DNA of 64,000 nucleotides from Chitinophagaceae bacterium (GCA_016721385.1 JADKIE010000005.1:161646-225645); one strand, 5' to 3'; counted from the stretch's first letter, positions 29,784 to 41,581 are shown. Notes: generated by a model not told the origin, from the letters alone. Program-made: numbers and translations.

Positions 29784-31633
29784 ATGAAAAAAATTATCAC
29801 TCTTAATTATCTTTTGCTAATTGTTAGCTTGTCTTTGCACAAAGCGGTTACAGGTGTTACCCTACTAATTGGTTTACCGGTATGAAGTGGAATAACGTAC
29901 AGGTAATGATTTATGGCGACGCAATTGCGAATGCAGCCGGAGGCTTTACCATTAAATATCCGGGTGTAAAATTGCTTAAAGTAAATAAAGTAGAAAACAG
30001 CAATTATGTTTTTTTAGATTTAAACATATCTCCACAAACAAAGCCTGGGGTAGTAAAAATTACCGTTAACAGGCAAAACAATCCCTTTGATATTGATTTT
30101 GAAATAAAACCAAGGCGTAGTGGTAAGGGTAGAAATTTTGCACAAGGTGTTACCTCAAGCGATTTAATGTATTTAATATTACCCGACAGGTTTTGTAATG
30201 GAGATGAAAGCAACGATAGAGTAGAAGGGATGAAAGATCAATCGCTTAGAAGAGATACGGTGTATAACCGCCATGGCGGCGATTTACAGGGTGTACAAAG
30301 CAAACTGGATTATTTGTATAGTTTGGGTGTAACTGCCATTTGGCTAAATCCGGTGATAGAAAATGATATGCCCACCCGAACAGAGCATGGCTATGCATTT
30401 ACCAATCATTACAATATTGATAAAAGATTGGGCGGCGAAACAGCGTATCAAAATTTAATTGATGCAGCGCATGCAAAAGGAATGAAAATTGTGCAGGATG
30501 CAGTATATAACCACGTTGGTTTGTATCATCATACCATACAAGACATGCCAATGAAAGATTGGGTACATCAATGGGATAAATACACTAATACAACTTATAA
30601 AGATCAAACACTTTTTGACCCTTACGCAAGTAAAAAAGATGTAAAACAAATGGCCGATGGATGGTTTACAGAACAAATGCCCGATTTAAATCATAGCAAT
30701 CCTTTTGTTGCAAATTATTTAATACAACATGCTTTGTGGACAGTAGAGCAATTTGGTATAGATGGTTGGCGAATTGATACGTATGCTTATAATGATTTGG
30801 AATTTATGAATCGTTGCAATAAAGCCCTAATGGATGAATATCCGCAACTAACCATGTTTGGTGAAACCTGGGTAACCGGAGTGCCCAACCAAAGTTATTT
30901 TTGCCAAAATAATTACAACATTCCATACAAAAGCAATTTACAGGCTGTAACAGATTTTCAGGCACTTTGGGCTATGCAGGAAACCATGACGAAAGATTTT
31001 GGTTGGAACGAAGGTGTTAATAAATTATATACAACATTGGCACAAGATTTTGTTTACAAAAATCCCAATCGGAATGTTATCTTTTTGGATAACCATGATA
31101 TAAATCGTTTTTATTCTACCGTTGGGGAGGATGTGAATAAATATAAATCTTCTTTATCGTGGTTGCTAACATGCCGTGGTGTACCACAAATTTATTATGG
31201 AGATGAAATTGCAACACCCGGCTTAACCAGCCCTAATGACGGATATGTACGTTTAGATTTTCCGGGAGGCTGGAAGGAAGATAAAGACAATAAATTTACC
31301 ATTGCCGGCCGCAATCAAAAAGATCAGGAAATATACCAACATTTTGCAACGTTAGCCAATTTCCGAAAAAGCTCTTCTGCTTTAACTACCGGTAAGTTTA
31401 TGCAATTTTTACCGGATGATGGTTTGTATGTTTATTTCAGATACGATAATGAACAAACAGTTATGATTGCTATGAACACTGCCAAAACAGATAAAACTGT
31501 TGTAATAAATAAGTTTGCAGAAAGAACGAATGGGTTTACTAAATGTAAAGATGTGCTTAGTAAAAAAGAAGGAGACTTAAAAGATTTTACCGTAGGTAGT
31601 TACAAAACAGTTGTGTTGGAATTAGTAAAATAA
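29784..31633 (+). CDS. Secreted GH13 cyclomaltodextrinase/neopullulanase-type amylase, one frameshift near the N-terminus
   Basis: Hydrolyses alpha-1,4 (and cyclic) glucans, SusA-like. The signal peptide MKKIITLNYLLLIVSLSLHK begins at 29784, and an indel near 29855-29870 separates it from the mature part (NWFTGMKWNNVQVMIYG). An N-terminal cyclomaltodextrinase domain (about 30-130) precedes the barrel. The barrel has DAVYNHVG, nucleophile Asp in GWRIDTYAY, acid/base Glu in MFGETW and transition-state Asp in FLDNHDINRF. A C-terminal beta domain ends SYKTVVLELVK. About 615 residues restored. It follows the SLC45-like permease by about 40 bp. Confidence 0.9.
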
Positions 31634-31654
31634 TTAGTATCAATGAATAGTTCT

Positions 31655-31688
31655 AAAAAAGATGACATAAAAGTGTGTCATCTTTTTT
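31655..31688. terminator. Bidirectional terminator
   Basis: A 13-bp perfect stem, aaaaaagatgaca (31655-31667) and its complement (31676-31688), with an 8-nt loop, between the GH13 gene and the convergent GLPGLI gene. Confidence 0.88.
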
Positions 31689-31696
31689 ATTTGCTT

Positions 31697-32458
31697 TTAC
31701 AAAAATAAATTCCAAATATTTCGTTGCATCCATTTACCATCCTCTTCAGCTTTTTTCATAAATTTTTCAAGAATTTCAGTACGGGTTTTACTTTTTTTAC
31801 CTGCCGGCGAAACAATGTTTTTTTCATCAACGTTGGTAAGGCTAATTTTGGTAGCTATCCAACTGCTAAACATACGAGGTACAGTTACTCCCAAAATCAT
31901 TCCGGGTAAACCATTTAGCCCAACCGGTCCGCCGCTAATTGTAATTTCATCGGTATAAAAAGCAAATACGTAAACGCTGTCAAATAATACGGTATAAGCC
32001 TTGCGGCAGTTAAAGCCGGCAATAATGCGGCTTTCATTAGGTGCCATTTTCCATTTTAAATCTTTAATACTATCTGTAAATACAAACTCTGTTCCCCAAA
32101 AAAAACGTTTAAAGGCGCTGCTGTTTGTATTATAGTCATGATACCAGTTATTACCTTCATACGCAGCATCGTTATCCCAACGGCTTCTGTTCTTTTCATC
32201 TAATTTTTTAAAAACGTAACTACTTTTATTATCGGCAAAATTAAAATCGTAATAACTTATGGTGTACTTATTGGAATTGCTCTTAAAGTTTTCTTGCCAG
32301 CTTGATTCTTGTCCATCGTTATCATTCCAACTATCAATGGTTTTATAATTATTTGTTTTTACCTCAAATTCTATATAAGCTTTATCAATAAATAATTGCT
32401 GTGCAAAAGTTATTTTAGCAGCAATCATCAGCGATATAAATGTTATAGCTTTTTTCAT
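31697..32458 (-). CDS. GLPGLI family protein
   Basis: A 253-residue exported protein (signal peptide ending AKITFAQ) with the defining motif in GLNGLPGMILGV near residue 190. Family TIGR01200 is restricted to Bacteroidota and has no assigned biochemical function. The gene starts 6 bp after the beta-barrel receptor gene ends on the same strand, the usual pairing for this family. The body is strand-rich with two Cys or fewer and no enzyme motif. Confidence 0.9.
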   Translation of the reverse strand: MKKAITFISLMIAAKITFAQQLFIDKAYIEFEVKTNNYKTIDSWNDNDGQESSWQENFKSNSNKYTISYYDFNFADNKSSYVFKKLDEKNRSRWDNDAAYEGNNWYHDYNTNSSAFKRFFWGTEFVFTDSIKDLKWKMAPNESRIIAGFNCRKAYTVLFDSVYVFAFYTDEITISGGPVGLNGLPGMILGVTVPRMFSSWIATKISLTNVDEKNIVSPAGKKSKTRTEILEKFMKKAEEDGKWMQRNIWNLFL

Positions 32459-32464
32459 AATAAA

Positions 32465-35246
32465 TTATTTTGTAACGCTTGCAGGCGCTGCTTTTTGTTT
32501 TTGATGATTAAACTCCCAACTTAATGTAAGTAGCCAGTAACGTTTTAAAGTATTAAAGTAAGATTCGGTGAATTTGTAAGAAGAAAAATCGCTGCTGTAC
32601 CCTCTGTTTTGATTAAAAATATCATATACGCCCAGTTTTACACTCACTTCTTTTTTATATAAATATTGCTTTACACTTGCATTTAAAGTGGTGTAGTTAT
32701 TATTTTTTGTATAACGGGGATCTTTTTGGCGGAAGTTAAAGTTTCCGTTAGCACTAATTTGTGTTTTCTTTTTTATGTATATAGTCATATCTGCCCATCC
32801 ACTCATACTCCATAAATTAGTATTTGATGTGTTATTTATATTGGATTTAGATTGTGTATATGATATAGAAGGCCCAAAATAAAACTCAAATTTATCTTCT
32901 TTATATTTATTTACATTTAGTCGCACACTATAGGTATTGCTATAATTTGTATTTAAAATACTATCAACAAATTCGTTTGTTTTATTTAATTGGATGTACG
33001 GATTTATACCTAATCCTACTTTGTTTTTGCCTTTACCAACAGAAAAATTATAATCCAGATTTAAATTAATATAATAATTACCATTGGTATTTATTGTTTT
33101 GTAAAAAAGTCTGCCAATTGTATCTCTTGTGGTGTATTCAGTAAACGCATTATTAGTTGTTGAGTAATTAAAATAACTCCAAATGGAGTTATCCGATAAA
33201 GGCTTACTCCAATTAAATCCTCCGCTGAAATTATGCGTAAAGGATTGTTTTAAATTGGGGTTCCCTGTATAAATACTTAATGGGTTACTATTATCGGGTA
33301 CAGGTTGCAGTTGTTGTAATGATGGAGCTGCGGCACTGCCTCGGTAATTAATATTTATTCGCTTATTACCTTTTAAAGTAAAACGTATGCCGGCTGTTGG
33401 GAAAAAATTAGTGAAATTATAATGTTGTGTAATATTTTTTGTATTATTTACTTGTTCAAATCTATTGTAGCCCACGCTTGTACCTAACATGGCTGTTATT
33501 TTCTTTTTAACAAGGCGTAATACAAATCCGGGTTTATAAGTGCTGGTTTTAAAATCAAACTCATTGCTTAACGAATCGTATTTTACGGTGTACTTCCCTG
33601 AACCATCGGGTGTAAATACATTTCTGTCATTGCCTGTGTTTGCAACATTTACGGATAGGTTTATACCCAGCGATAAGTATTTATTTATTGGCTCAGTAAA
33701 TGCAACTGAGGTTGTAATTGTTGTTGAAGCATTGATAGATTTGTTTTGCTGATCAACGGTGTCTTTTGTGTTTGATATGCCTCCTTTATAGTAATTATTA
33801 TACGATAACTGGTTAGATATTCCATTGCTTTCCTTAAAATCTCCAATTGCAGATAAAGATAAGGTACGCCTTGCTTTTTTTAAACTTATGATTCCATGTT
33901 AAAACCCCATTGTATCCTTTAGAGGTTGTATTGCCATTAACTTTTCTGGTACTATTGTTTATAAAATCACCTTGTGTAGTAATATTTTCCTCATAATATG
34001 TATTATTACTTATTCCTTGATTGTATGTACCACGGTTTACAAACTTGATAGTATTATTGCTATCAAGTTTGTTTTCTATTGTAAAACTTACAGTATGTTT
34101 TTCTTTAGACGAAAACATTTGGTTGCTGCTATTGTTATTCCAACTACTATCCGGATAATAGATTTTACTAAAGGTAGATGAACCGCCTGGAGCATTTATT
34201 TTACCATATCTGTAACTTCCATTAATATTTAGGCTATCTCCTTTGTATTTGTTGCTGTAATGTAAACCACCATTCCAGTTTTTAGGGATGCCGTTTGCTC
34301 CGCCGGAGTATGAGTCACCGTCTGACCAACTCATCCACATTCCACCAGATAATTCATCTATACCGCTTGTCATGCCTTCTCTTTCGCCTCCGCCAAATTT
34401 ATCTGCTTCATCCCATCCTAATTCTGTTTTTCCGGTATTACTCATATAGCCAAAGGCGCTTATTTTTCTTTTACCCTGAAAAGCATTCAGCATTACACTG
34501 TTCGTATAATTGTCGGGTGTACCGCCACCGGCCTCAACTTTACCAAAATACCCCGATTTTCGATTGGCTTTTAATTTAAGGTTAATAGTTTTTTCGCTTA
34601 CCCCATCATCAATTCCTGTAAAAGCAGCTTGATCGCTTTTTTTATCGTACACCTGTACTTCTTGTACAGCATTGGCTTGTAGGTTTTTTACAACCATACC
34701 GGGGTCGTTGCCAAAAAATTCTTCACCATCAACCAATACATTTTTTACCGTTTCACCCATGGCCTTAATCTCTCCATTTTTACCAACCTGTATACCGGGT
34801 AATTTGCGTAACAAATCTTCTACATTGGCGCCGTCTTTTACCTTAAAACTATCTGCAGTATAAACAGTTGTATCGCCTTTAATTTTAATTGGGCTGCCGC
34901 TTTTTACAATAACTTCCTGCAATAATTTTGCTTTTGGTGTTATGCCAAGTGTTCCTAAATCTATATCAGTATTTGTTGCTAACGAATCGGTATAATCGGC
35001 AAAAATGGGATGTGTAGTAATTAACAGGTAAGTTCCACTATCAACCTTTTTTATTTGAAAAACTCCATTGGCATCCGTTCTGGCAAATTTATAAAGAACA
35101 GAGTCTTTACTTTTAACCAACATTACTACGGTGTTTTTTATGGGTGTATTTGAGGTATTATCTTTAATTACTCCCTTTATAGATTGAGAATAACCAACAG
35201 TGTAGATGAAAAAATTTAAAATAAACAAGAATATGATTTTTTTCAT
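32465..35246 (-). CDS. Outer-membrane beta-barrel receptor with carboxypeptidase-regulatory domain, frameshifted
   Basis: Exported (signal peptide ending TVGYSQ), then a CarboxypepD_reg-like domain (IKGVIKDNTSNTPIKNTVV, about 22-105) and a plug (VEDLLRKLPGIQVGKNGEI, EFFGNDPGMVVKNL). A 22-strand-type barrel ends in LLTLSWEFNHQKQKAAPAS. The frame is lost near 33885 (KKSKAYLIF) and the barrel continues in another frame (ARRTLSLSAIGDF) through 33490 to the stop. Restored length is about 925 residues. It looks like a TonB-dependent-type porin although no TonB box is obvious. It is paired with GLPGLI 6 bp downstream and diverges from glgB. Ligand unknown. Confidence 0.87.
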
Positions 35247-35414
35247 AAACAGAGTAGTTGGTTAATGCAGGTGTATTTTAATAAAACTTAAATCTCTAAT
35301 AAATAATTCAATTTACTTTAGCTAACTGTCTTAAATTTACGTTAAAGCAATGGTACAATATTCTATAATGCTATTAATAAGATATTCCATAAGCGGTGAT
35401 AAACATTTTTTGGT

Positions 35415-37365
35415 ATGACTAAAATGAAGTTATATGAAGAAGAACATTTTGTTGATTCAACAAAATCAGTATGGAATTATTCTTTACTAAATGATGAGAA
35501 TATTGAAAATTTTAAAAACGGAACGCTTTATAATGCATACCATTTTTTTGGGAGTCATCAACTTACTGTTTTAAATTCTACGGGCTTTTATTTTGCTGTG
35601 TGGGCACCAAATGCAACACAGGTAAGTGTTGTTGGCGAGTTTAATAAATGGAATAAGAAGCAATATCCTTTATTTGTACGATTAGATAAATCGGGTATTT
35701 GGGAAGGCTTTATCCCCAATTTTAAAAAAGGCGATACATATAAATTTTATATTAAAGGATTTAAAGGGGTTGAAATATTTAAGGCAGATCCATACGCTAA
35801 TTATGCAGAGTTACGACCTGCAACAGCCTCTATAGCATGGCACGAAAATTATAAGTGGCAAGATGCAGGTTGGATGAAGAAAAGAAAAAAAGCAAATGCT
35901 TTAACAGCACCCTGGAGTGTGTACGAAGTGCATTTGGGCAGTTGGCAAAGGCCAATACCAACTGATGAAGAAAGTTTTAATACTTATTTACAACTAAAAG
36001 AAAGATTAGTACCATATGTTAAAGAAATGGGCTTTACACATGTAGAGCTAATGCCGGTGATGGAGTTTCCGTTTGATGGAAGTTGGGGTTATCAAGGCAC
36101 CGGCTATTTTGCACCAACATCACGGTTTGGAACACCCGAAGAATTTAAAGAGCTCATAGATGCGTTTCATGCTGCAGATATAGGCGTTGTTTTAGATTGG
36201 GTTCCATCTCATTTCCCCAATGATGCTCATGGGCTGTATATGTTTGATGGAACACACACATACGAGTATGCCGATATGCGTAAAGGCTACCATCCCGATT
36301 GGAATAGCTATATTTTTAATTATAAAAGAGGAGAAGTAAAATCTTTTTTAATAAGCAGCGCAAGGTATTGGTTCGATAAATTTCATATAGATGGAATAAG
36401 GGTAGATGCTGTAAGTTCAATTTTGCGATTGGATTATTCCAGAACCGAAGGCCAGTGGGAACCTAATGAATTTGGTAGTAACGGAAACATAGAAGCTATA
36501 GCATTTATTAAAGATTTTAATGAAACCATTTACAGAGATTTTCCGGATGTACAAACCATTGCCGAAGAAGCCACCGATTGGCCAAAAATATCAAAACCCA
36601 CTACCGAAGGTGGCCTTGGCTTTGGAATGAAATGGATGATGGGTTGGATGCATGACACACTGGACTACTTTAAATTTGATCCACTATTGCGTAAACATCA
36701 TCAAAACAAATTTAGTTTTAGTATGATGTATTATTACGACGAAAACTTTATGCTTCCGCTTAGCCACGATGAAGTAGTACATGGCAAAAGCCCTATGATT
36801 TATAAAATGCCCGGCGATGAATGGCAAAAATTTGCCAACCTCCGGCTACTTTACACCTACATGTTTACACATCCCGGCGCAAAGCTGTTATTTATGGGAA
36901 ACGAGTTTGGACAAACCAACGAATGGAATTATAAAACAGAACTAAGTTGGGAGTTATTAAAATTTGATTGTCATGCTCAATTACAACAATGTGTAAAAGA
37001 TTTGAATATATTATACAAAACCTTACCGGCTTTGCATCAACTGCAATTTAACCAAAAAGGCTTTGAGTGGGTTGATTTAAACCACAGAGACGAATCTGTA
37101 ATAGCGTATTTAAGAAAATGTAAATACAAGAAAGACAGTGTGTTAGTTATACTAAATATGACACCTGTAATAAGAAAAAATTGGAAAATACGCATAAAAG
37201 GAAAAGCCGTTTGGAAAGAAATTTTTTAATAGTAACTATAAAAAATATTTTGGCACCGGAGATGTCTTTAACCCAAAAATTAGTGCTAAATTGGTAGATA
37301 AAAAGAAAGGGGTTTATGAAATAAACGTTCATATTCCGGCGTTAGGTGGTGTATTATTGCAATAA
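35415..37365 (+). CDS. glgB: 1,4-alpha-glucan branching enzyme, frameshifted near the end
   Basis: Introduces alpha-1,6 branches into glycogen (GH13). A CBM48 N-terminal domain (FAVWAPNATQVSVVGEFNKW, about 55-140) is followed by the barrel. It has MEFPFDGSWGYQGTGYFAPTS, nucleophile Asp in GIRVDAVSSIL, acid/base Glu in IAEEATDWP, and LPLSHDEVVHGKSPM. Near 37224 one extra T in a T run truncates the frame at KAVWKEIF. The true ending FNSNYKKYFGTGDVFNPK and VHIPALGGVLLQ follows to 37365. About 650 residues restored. It completes the glgA/glgC pathway but is 7 kb away. Confidence 0.94.
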
Positions 37366-37394
37366 TTGGAACAGTTTTTGTTAATATCTCATAT

Positions 37395-38414
37395 ATGAAA
37401 AACCTAATAACATCTATTTTATGTTTGGCTTCTATCTCTTTATTTGCCCAAACTACCGACAGTGCTGCATTCTACTACCAAAAAGGCATTGAAGAAAAAA
37501 CAGCTAAACGATTTTTAGTAGCTCAAAAGCATTTTGATAAAGCCATTAGTCTTAATAATAGCTATGTTCAAGCGTATATAGATAGGGCGTTTACCAATTT
37601 AGAAATGCGAAAAATGAATATGGCTTTAACCGATTTTGAGAAAGTGTATGAACTGGAGCCTGCAAATACAGTAGCCATTGGAGAACTAGCCTCCTTGTAC
37701 TTTTCCTTTAAAAAATACCAAAAAGCTATTGAATTTGCTAACAAATGCAAAACCTGTGGCAATAGCCAGCGTATCATTGCTTTAAGCTACTACAATGACG
37801 AAAATTACGGTCTTGCAGAGAAAGCATTGCGTGCATATATACAAGATAAAACAGCCGATGCCGAAGTTACATTGGCACTGGCACGAACTTATTTGGAATT
37901 GGAAAATGAAAAAAAGGCAATAGAATATTATGAAGCAGCTTTAAAAGCCGATCCAACCAAAGCAAGTTGGTATAGCGAATTAGGTTTAATTTATTACAAC
38001 ATCAACCAATATAAAAAAGCGGCTGAATGTTTTACGAATGCAGTTAAAAATGGCCTAACGCAATCCAACGATTTTAGAGAAAATTATGCCTTTGCATATA
38101 TATATGCAGGCGATAGTCAAAATGCCGAGCCAATTTTACGAGATTTAGTAAATAGGAAAGCGGGTAACAAAGAAATTTTAAGAGATATTGCCGAAGCTTA
38201 TTATGCCAGCAAACAGTACGATAATTCATTAAAATATTGCCAGCAATTAATGGAAATGGACGCAAAGGATGGTAAAGCACTCTATCAGGCTGGGCTTTGC
38301 TTTCAAAAAAAGGGAGAAAAGGATAGAGGCCAAAAAATGTGTGATGTAGCCATTGATATGGATCCTTCATTGAGTAGAATGCGTACAAAACAAAGCTTGC
38401 CCGGAGGGCTTTAA
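37395..38414 (+). CDS. Exported TPR-repeat protein
   Basis: 339 residues with a signal peptide (MKNLITSILCLASISLFAQ) and about eight 34-residue tetratricopeptide repeats, for example AYIDRAFTNLEMRKMNMALTDF and ALARTYLELENEKKAIEYY. These are periplasmic protein-protein interaction scaffolds. It starts 29 bp after the restored glgB end, so it may be cotranscribed. The partner is unknown. Confidence 0.85.
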   Translation: MKNLITSILCLASISLFAQTTDSAAFYYQKGIEEKTAKRFLVAQKHFDKAISLNNSYVQAYIDRAFTNLEMRKMNMALTDFEKVYELEPANTVAIGELASLYFSFKKYQKAIEFANKCKTCGNSQRIIALSYYNDENYGLAEKALRAYIQDKTADAEVTLALARTYLELENEKKAIEYYEAALKADPTKASWYSELGLIYYNINQYKKAAECFTNAVKNGLTQSNDFRENYAFAYIYAGDSQNAEPILRDLVNRKAGNKEILRDIAEAYYASKQYDNSLKYCQQLMEMDAKDGKALYQAGLCFQKKGEKDRGQKMCDVAIDMDPSLSRMRTKQSLPGGL

Positions 38415-38436
38415 AAATATTTATTTTCATTTGTTG

Positions 38437-38466
38437 AGCTGCAATATCATATTGCAGCTTTTTTAT
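38437..38466. terminator. Terminator after the TPR gene
   Basis: agctgcaatat (38437-38447) and its complement (38449-38459), followed by a T run. Confidence 0.8.
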
Positions 38467-38596
38467 TTTTAGTAAATAGAAAAATTTGTATTCTACATTT
38501 TTAAAATGTGTAATTAAACTCATTTTTTTACTGATAAAAATCATGCAATACACTTTTTCGTGTTTTTAATTTTGCCCAAACAAAAAAAATATCAAC

Positions 38597-39228
38597 ATGA
38601 AGAAAGTAATTTTATTGGCTGTAATTACAGCATTCGGAATTTCAACAAACGCTCAAAACAAAGGATTAAAAGGAACATGGTTTGCAACATCTCAATTTGG
38701 CTATCAGCAAACAAAAAGCGGCACATCTAAGGCAACCAATTTTACCATTTTACCAATAGTGGGAACGTTTGTAGCTCCAACAGTAGCTGTGGGTGCTGGT
38801 GTAGGATATGTAAATATTAAAGCAGAAACTGGCTCAACAACAGATGCTAATACAGGTTTAGTAGTTGTAGAACCATTGGTACGTAAATATTGGAATGTTA
38901 GTGGGGGCTTATTTTCTTTGGTCAATTGGCAGCGCCAATAATTACCGGTAAAGAAAAGCAAAGTGAGCTAAAAGTTAGCCAGTTTGGCGTAGCAATGTCT
39001 GGCGGTTTTGATTATGTTTTAACTAAGCACTTTACAGTTGAGTTTTCTTACAACTTAATTAACGCATCTTCTACAACATTAACTCCAAAAGTTGGCGATA
39101 AAACAACTATTACCGATTTTTCAATTGCACATGTTGCAAGTGTAAATCCTGAGTATAATGCTGCATTGGGTGGCAGTAATCCTAGTCTTACCTCACCATT
39201 ATCATTTGGGTTCAAATTTTTGTTTTAG
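38597..39228 (+). CDS. Small outer-membrane beta-barrel protein, one frameshift
   Basis: A signal peptide (MKKVILLAVITAFGISTNAQ) is followed by alternating strands with Gly/aromatic turns (TWFATSQFGYQQTKSG, VAVGAGVGYVNIKAE) and the terminal aromatic PLSFGFKFLF expected for BAM recognition. An indel near 38925 splits it (GGLFSLVNW in place of GGLFSFGQLAAPII). Restored length is about 210 residues, matching an 8-stranded OmpA/OmpW-like barrel. No OmpA C-terminal domain. Confidence 0.8.
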
Positions 39229-39248
39229 TTTGATGAAGAATCCATAAT

Positions 39249-39280
39249 AAAAAGGCTTGCCAATTGGCAAGCCTTTTTAT
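39249..39280. terminator. Perfect palindromic terminator
   Basis: A 15-bp arm, aaaaaggcttgccaa (39249-39263), is followed directly by its complement (39264-39278). Confidence 0.88.
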
Positions 39281-39373
39281 TATTTCCATTTATAAATAAA
39301 ATGGATTAAAATACCTTCCAGTGGGTATTTTTTTTTTACTTTTAGCGTATTAGCTTTACAAAAACTTATTTAT

Positions 39374-40513
39374 ATGAAAGGTATAAAAATTTGCATATTA
39401 CTGGCTGTAGTTTTGGTAGGCTTAGCCTTTTCAAGTAATGCACAAACTACAGCAGTAGAGTGGTATAAAGCCGGTAAAACAGCCAGTGATGCAGCAAAAT
39501 ACAATGAAGCAACGGTTGCTTACGAAAAAGCAATAGCGCTTAATCCAAAATATACCGAAGCTTTATATGAACTGGGTTGGTGTTACAACGATTTAGAAAA
39601 ATATGAAAAAGCAATATCATTTTTAAATAGAGCTGTTGCTATAAACCCTAAAAATCATTTGGCATATCAAGAGATTGGTTATGCGTACAAAAAACTAAAA
39701 AAATACTCCGAAGCTATTGATGCACTAAATAAAGCTATAGCCATAAAACCAACTTACGCAATGGCATACAAGCAATTGGGGGATGTATATGATTTAAAAG
39801 TTGAAAAATTAAAAGCAATTGAAACTTATAAAAAATGTATAGAAAACGACCCTAAAAATGAAAATGCTTTATATGGCATTGGATATAATTACAATGGGTT
39901 AGAGCAATATAATGAAGCTATAACTTGGCTTAATAAGGCTATAGAGGTAACACCTAAATATACCAGTTATAACGAAATTGGCTTTGCTAATTATAAATTA
40001 AAGCAAAATGATGCAGCTATTGCAGCCTATAAAAAAGCTATTGAAATAAAGAACGATAATGGTACATCCTATAAAGGAATTGGAGATGTTTATCGTAGAA
40101 ATTATACACCGGCAAAAATTACCGATGCTATAGAGTACTATAAAAAAGCCATAGAGTATAATCCAAAAAGTGGAGGTTCTTATTATGGTTTAGGCTGGTG
40201 CTATAATGAACAAGCAAAGTATGAAGACGGTATTACACAATTAAAAAAGGCGCTTGAAATAGATCCAAAAATGACTGCGGCTTACACCGAATTAGGCTAT
40301 GCACAATATATGAAAGGATACAATGCAGATGCACTTGCTACTTTTAACAATGGAATTAGTGTTGACAGTAAAAATTCGTTATGCCATTACTATAAAGGAT
40401 TGGTTTATGTAAATCAAAAAGATAAAACAAATGCACAAAAAATGTATGATGCATTAAAAATACTAGATTCAAAACTTGCCGATAAATTATTGGTAAAAAT
40501 TAATGCTTTGTAA
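39374..40513 (+). CDS. Exported TPR-repeat protein
   Basis: 379 residues with a signal peptide ending AFSSNAQ and about ten consecutive TPR units. Each has the canonical pattern (for example YNEATVAYEKAIALNPKYTE, YSEAIDALNKAIAIKPTYA), more regular than in the 37395 gene. Probably a periplasmic adaptor. It stands alone between a terminator and the convergent transpeptidase-like gene, whose stop is 4 bp away. Confidence 0.87.
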   Translation: MKGIKICILLAVVLVGLAFSSNAQTTAVEWYKAGKTASDAAKYNEATVAYEKAIALNPKYTEALYELGWCYNDLEKYEKAISFLNRAVAINPKNHLAYQEIGYAYKKLKKYSEAIDALNKAIAIKPTYAMAYKQLGDVYDLKVEKLKAIETYKKCIENDPKNENALYGIGYNYNGLEQYNEAITWLNKAIEVTPKYTSYNEIGFANYKLKQNDAAIAAYKKAIEIKNDNGTSYKGIGDVYRRNYTPAKITDAIEYYKKAIEYNPKSGGSYYGLGWCYNEQAKYEDGITQLKKALEIDPKMTAAYTELGYAQYMKGYNADALATFNNGISVDSKNSLCHYYKGLVYVNQKDKTNAQKMYDALKILDSKLADKLLVKINAL

Positions 40514-40516
40514 ACA

Positions 40517-41148
40517 TCAATTATAAATCCATAATAAAACAGGTTTATCGGGTTTATCTAAATATTTTCTTAAAAAAGTTAAGGTAGATGGGCTTAACAT
40601 TGGGCAGCCATAACTAAAACAAATAGGGTAGTTGTTAGTTTGAGGGCTATCGGGTACACAAGCATGCGAATGCATAACAACAGCCCTTTTAAAGGCGTTA
40701 CTGTTACTGCTGTCTAAACCATACAATCTATAAGAATAGCCCCACATACCTTTATAAGCTGCCCCAATTTTATATCTTCCTAAAGATGTACATAAACTGC
40801 CATCTACATTACTAAAAACTAAGTTGCCATTTTTATCCCTTTTTTCGCTGCCGGTGCCATGCGATACAAGGCCTGTTTTTATAATACTGTCTTTTGCCAA
40901 ATCGTATAAAAAAAGCCTGTTTTGATTACTCGGTTGACTCATATCTATCAAAATACAATATTTAGGATTGAATTTTTTTGATATGATATAAGATTTAGTT
41001 TGTTTGCAAAACTTTTTTCTCTTGCCACAACAGACGCTGCATTATAGGTATTGGTAGGATTAATTGCGGCCACTTTCAATGGCTTCTTTTCTTCTTTTTT
41101 AAATACAAAAAAATATAGACTTGCCAGTAGAAGAAAGACAAAGGCCAA
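40517..41148 (-). CDS. Murein L,D-transpeptidase-like protein (YkuD_2), one frameshift
   Basis: An N-terminal membrane anchor (MAFVFLLLASLYFFVF) is followed by a periplasmic domain. The catalytic region is HSHACVPDSPQTNNYPICFS, then YGCPMLSP with the Cys nucleophile and an upstream HGTGSEK, typical of PF13645. The frame breaks near 40960: KKFNPKYCILIDMSQPS reads through only in the other frame. Restored length is about 205 residues. The likely role is peptidoglycan crosslink formation or hydrolysis. Catalytic residues are all present. Confidence 0.82.
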
Positions 41149-41228
41149 TAAAAAAGCCAGCTATTTTTTTTTAACGTTTATTTGTTTTTATAAAAATATG
41201 GAATCTGTTTTAAAAAAAGTATGTACAT

Positions 41229-41256
41229 AAAAAAACACCCAATCGGGTGTTTTTTT
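41229..41256. terminator. Terminator downstream of the 44-residue gene
   Basis: aaaaaaacaccc (41229-41240), 4-nt loop, gggtgttttttt (41245-41256). Nearly symmetric, so it can act in both directions. Confidence 0.85.
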
Positions 41257-41293
41257 AGTAATATTAAAATGTTATAGTAAGTCTAAGCTTTTG

Positions 41294-41428
41294 CTAAAAA
41301 AGTAGTATTAAACGGTAATACCATCGAACAATATGCTCCGATAGGCGAGGCATAAACGGCAAAAAAGCTACTACCGAAAGCAAAAATAATATCCAATAAA
41401 GGCCCGTTTTCTTTTTAGTTGTTTCCAT
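41294..41428 (-). CDS. 44-residue single-span membrane protein
   Basis: A short ORF: a basic start METTKKKTG, one hydrophobic helix (YWILFLLSVVAFLPFM, about 11-26), then PRLSEHIVRWYYR and a short tail. It is preceded by an A/T-rich region and followed about 40 bp later by a strong hairpin, so it has its own transcription unit. It occupies the 430-bp gap between the transpeptidase-like gene and malQ. No family recognised. The positive-inside charge pattern and terminator support a real gene. Confidence 0.55.
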   Translation of the reverse strand: METTKKKTGLYWILFLLSVVAFLPFMPRLSEHIVRWYYRLILLF

Positions 41429-41581
41429 TATTTTTTTTGCAAATATAGGGATAATCACAATTTTTAAACTACTTACAAGCTAAAAATCATCAAATTATAA
41501 CAAATAAGTTAGATAACTTAATGTGTATATCCTACATTTTAGCAAAAGGTGGTATATTGCACGTTAATAATTACTTAACGA

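Noticed and set aside
32465..35246. Full SusC/SusD starch-binding system
   Set aside because: No SusD-like lipoprotein is adjacent; the partner is a GLPGLI protein.
37395..40513. CRISPR-like or tandem DNA repeats in the TPR genes
   Set aside because: The repetition is protein-level TPR periodicity, not conserved nucleotide repeats with spacers.
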